NCBI GenBank assembly: GCA_910579535.1
Contig: CAJTUR010000012.1
Span: 1 to 15,350, forward strand
Direction of reading: 5' to 3'
Source: an uncultured Bacilli bacterium
GTDB taxonomy: Bacteria; Bacillota_I; Bacilli_A; RF39; UBA660
DNA: 15,350 bases
The notes below the pieces were generated by a model. It was not told the DNA's origin. It saw only the letters and a list, made by a program, of their open reading frames with translations, and searched no databases. The translations under genes were made by a program, and so were the position numbers. Of the stretch, positions 13,720-15,350 are shown piece by piece (the first letter of the stretch is position 1; the number at the start of each line of letters is the position of its first letter).

Positions 13720-13757
13720 CCACTTTCTTCCACTATGTACCACTGTCTACCATTATA
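13720..13757 (-). promoter_or_regulatory. mraZ promoter with four 10-bp-spaced MraZ boxes
   Basis: On the minus strand AGTGG occurs at 13724-13720, 13734-13730 and 13744-13740, and AATGG at 13754-13750: four direct repeats with an exact 10-bp period, one helix turn. A TATAAT -10 box (13752-13757) overlaps the outermost copy; the -35 is weak. The nearest box overlaps the ribosome binding site of mraZ. Known MraZ operators are tandem TGGGN-type (E. coli) or AAAGTG-type (Mollicutes) repeats with the same spacing, and this one resembles the Mollicutes type. Autoregulation is inferred. Confidence 0.8.
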
Positions 13758-13888
13758 TTACACAATCTAGAGAGAAAAGTAAATAGATTTCACAAAATAA
13801 ATTTTATTTTTGTCAAATAAATCCATGGTAAATGTCCCTACTTTGACAGTTGGAATAAAAAAGTAAAAGAAAAAAGTTATAATCCCTT

Positions 13889-14001
13889 ATTTATGTGGAA
13901 AATGCTAGATAACACAAGAAATTATGGATAATAATAAAAATGTAAATATAACATTTTGAAGAATAAAAAGTAGGTTGTTTAAGAAGTGAACAACTTTTTT
14001 T
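13889..14001 (+). ncRNA. possible small RNA ending at the 13972-14001 terminator
   Basis: A TATAAT at 13878-13883 would start a transcript near 13889 that ends at the terminator about 110 bases later. No protein frame fits. The -35 is poor and no known RNA family is recognised, so the call is speculative and based on the terminator having no other obvious plus-strand source. Confidence 0.2.
13972..14001 (+). terminator. plus-strand terminator without an upstream gene (possibly bidirectional)
   Basis: AGGTTGTT (13972-13979) pairs with AACAACTT (13989-13996) including one G-U pair, with a 9-base loop, and seven T follow. No plus-strand gene lies upstream. On the minus strand the hairpin is followed by a five-T run, so it could also stop transcription toward mraZ. 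Confidence 0.65.
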
Positions 14002-14212
14002 GCTAAATGAATGCTTTGGTTTATTCTTTATAAGTAAACGAATTGATTTTTATTTTTATATTCTTATCAGAATAATTTATTTTTTTTTAGGATTTCCATT
14101 TCTTAATACTTACAAAAGTAAAAAGTATAATAGCCTTTTATTTTATTCTAATATTTAATTTATTTTTATAATTTTAAAAAAATTATTTACAAACAATTTT
14201 GCTAGAATTTAA

Positions 14213-14259
14213 TCAAAATAACCCAAAAGTTCAAAATTAAGACTTACTTTTGGGTTATT
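14213..14259 (-). terminator. terminator of the surface-protein gene
   Basis: A perfect 13-bp inverted repeat (AATAACCCAAAAG at 14217-14229 and CTTTTGGGTTATT at 14247-14259) with a 17-base loop lies six bases after the stop codon; on the minus strand TTTT follows. It is a strong terminator. Confidence 0.85.
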
Positions 14260-14265
14260 AATCAA

Positions 14266-15350
14266 TCAATTAATTTTCCATGGGTTTTCATATGTGCCTT
14301 CTCCACTTGCTTGAACATTAGGTTTAAGGGTCACAATTGGTCGAAGATAATAGCCTCTTTCACTATTCATGTCACCATAACTCACGCACATAGATGCATT
14401 TGCCTCTTTATTTATATCGTAGTTCAAATATCGTATATCTAATATAAAATTTCCATTATCATAAAACGTAGCTAATCGGCTTGCTATCCAATACTCTGCT
14501 TGTACATTTTTTTCATTTATTTTGGTAGTTTTCAAGTTATCTTCTCCTAGTGCAAGAATTAAATTTAAATCTATTCCATATGAATGATCGGTTGTAGAAT
14601 TCAAATTGGATTCATCTGTTATAAATTCTGTTTGTCCATTATATCCCAAATATCTTGATCCAATGGTTACATTTTCTGTTTCATACTGTTTTGCAATTCT
14701 ATTTAAAGCACCTATATAGTTTTTATATCCTTCTTTTCCTTTAAAGAAAATACGTGTACTTGAAGTATATTCGGAGATTAAATCAATACTTCCATCCTCA
14801 TTTTTTCGAATCACTCTCCACAAATTAAGTTCACTTGGATTAATCCTTTGAATCAAGGTGTAGCCAGTTAAATCGCTTGTAATTTCATAATTTATAGTTA
14901 TAGGTGTATAACTTATATATTGTCCAACATTTGCATTTTCAAATAAATTCATTTTTGGCTTAGTAATAAATTCTATAGTACAAATAACTTTCTTCTGACC
15001 ATTTGAGTTTATAGCTTCAATACTCCATCTTTCATTATTCCAAATTGCCGTCACTCCATTAGAACAAGTTACTCCTTTTCCAACAATACTGCTATCTTTA
15101 GAAGGAAAAATTTCTCCTTTAATTCCATCTATAGTATAGGACAGTTGTATATCTTCCTGACTAAACTCCGGAATTCTTCCCTTTAACACATTAAACTCTC
15201 TTTTTTCTTCAAAAAAAGCAAAGGTTTTAAATAGAGTGATACATCCTATTATTAAAAGTATTCCTATGATTGAGTAAGTTAGTTTCCTATGTCTTTTGTT
15301 TTTGGTAAACCTTTCTAGTTGGTTATTAGTTTCTAATAACCCCCCCCCCC
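14266..15350 (-). CDS. membrane-anchored surface-type protein, start outside window
   Basis: The frame is open from the stop at 14266 to the right edge. A GTG at 15189 could be read as start (307 residues), but in-frame coding continues upstream with ERFTKNKRHRKL, a basic stretch, then a hydrophobic anchor TYSIIGILLIIGCITLFKTF and FFEEKREFN before that GTG. So the true start lies at or beyond the run of C at 15340-15350, and the protein is a membrane-anchored or exported one. The outside part has a beta-rich first third (SYTIDGIKGEIFPS...) and a C-terminal domain with NYIGALNRIAKQY, YWIASRL, then YYLRPIVTLKPN and a GTYENPW end. This 'WLASR...LRPVV.L...G.GT..NPW' layout recurs in uncharacterised surface proteins of gut Firmicutes (DUF6273-like, from memory). 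Function unknown; 5' partial. Confidence 0.75.
   Translation of the reverse strand, partial: GGGLLETNNQLERFTKNKRHRKLTYSIIGILLIIGCITLFKTFAFFEEKREFNVLKGRIPEFSQEDIQLSYTIDGIKGEIFPSKDSSIVGKGVTCSNGVTAIWNNERWSIEAINSNGQKKVICTIEFITKPKMNLFENANVGQYISYTPITINYEITSDLTGYTLIQRINPSELNLWRVIRKNEDGSIDLISEYTSSTRIFFKGKEGYKNYIGALNRIAKQYETENVTIGSRYLGYNGQTEFITDESNLNSTTDHSYGIDLNLILALGEDNLKTTKINEKNVQAEYWIASRLATFYDNGNFILDIRYLNYDINKEANASMCVSYGDMNSERGYYLRPIVTLKPNVQASGEGTYENPWKIN
15321..15350. repeat. 9-bp inverted repeat followed by a run of 11 C at the right edge
   Basis: GGTTATTAG (15321-15329) and CTAATAACC (15333-15341) are perfect reverse complements with a TTT loop, and bases 15340-15350 are all C. On the coding (minus) strand this is a poly-G run in frame before the coding part of the surface protein. 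A sequencing or assembly edge effect is the simplest reading; a variable poly-G tract is the alternative. Confidence 0.7.

Larger units (their letters stand above)
13758..14212. other. long gene-free region upstream of mraZ
   Basis: About 450 bases of AT-rich DNA between the mraZ promoter and the terminator of the surface-protein gene. No reading frame with a ribosome binding site is seen. It holds TGTCAAA/TTTGACA inverted arms (about 13811-13848), a plus-strand TATAAT (13878-13883) without a good -35, and a strong hairpin with T-run at 13972-14001. The part from 14002 to 14212 shows nothing I can name. Confidence 0.5.

Noticed and set aside
13823..13864. Short plus-strand frame starting at the ATG in CCATGG (13 codons)
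   Set aside because: No ribosome binding site, no conservation evidence, and length within chance.
14041..14283. Promoter-like TTTACA and TATAAT strings on the plus strand between 14100 and 14215
   Set aside because: No plus-strand gene follows; in DNA this AT-rich such hexamers occur by chance.
1..15350. CRISPR array, tRNA, rRNA, insertion sequence, restriction or toxin-antitoxin system
   Set aside because: I looked for spaced direct repeats, cloverleaf arms, transposase or nuclease motifs and paired small genes and saw none that hold up.

Overview
The window is very AT-rich and uses the standard bacterial code: UGA is a stop, as several ATGA stop/start overlaps show. Gene content fits a low-GC Firmicutes/Bacilli-type organism, probably an uncultured gut lineage related to the RF39/Mollicutes-side Bacilli. 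The evidence is an mraZ-rsmH-ftsL-pbpB division cluster with a PASTA-type PBP, rplS next to a signal peptidase, ComEB-type dCMP deaminase, strong AGGAGG ribosome binding sites, and dense operons with short rho-independent terminators. The lineage is inferred, not proven. Both window ends look like assembly edges: the first gene is cut at a palindrome, and the last gene runs open into a run of 11 C.

Nearly everything is on the minus strand, so it reads from right to left. At the far right (14266-15350) is a membrane-anchored surface-type protein whose start lies outside the window. About 500 bases without a gene follow, holding that gene's terminator, a second strong terminator that may end a small RNA, and the mraZ promoter with four 10-bp-spaced MraZ boxes. 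The division cluster mraZ-rsmH-ftsL-pbpB (13711 to 9928) ends in a clear terminator. A well-formed promoter then drives an unrecognised 635-residue coiled-coil/membrane protein that overlaps a DUF1292 gene. A separate CYTH-domain gene follows (7529 to 7065).

The only plus-strand gene is a sodium/proton-dicarboxylate-type amino acid symporter (5761-7014), convergent with the CYTH gene and divergent from a Sel1-repeat protein (5632 to 4118). Between the Sel1 gene and a general-stress-type short-chain dehydrogenase (3849 to 2929) lies the frameshifted tail of a Cof-type HAD phosphatase. Next come the rplS promoter, a structured leader and rplS (L19), ending in a terminator that overlaps its stop codon. 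The last operon is signal peptidase I, dCMP deaminase, a Cdd1-type helix-hairpin-helix protein and two tandem uracil-DNA-glycosylase-like genes; the second is truncated at the left edge.

Functionally the window combines core growth (cell wall synthesis and division, ribosome, protein export) with nucleotide/DNA-uracil handling. No phage, insertion sequence, CRISPR array, tRNA or rRNA was seen. The less ordinary items are the deaminase/HhH/UDG-like operon, the unknown 635-aa gene, a symporter and a CYTH protein with altered key residues, terminators built into gene ends, and a possible small RNA upstream of mraZ.
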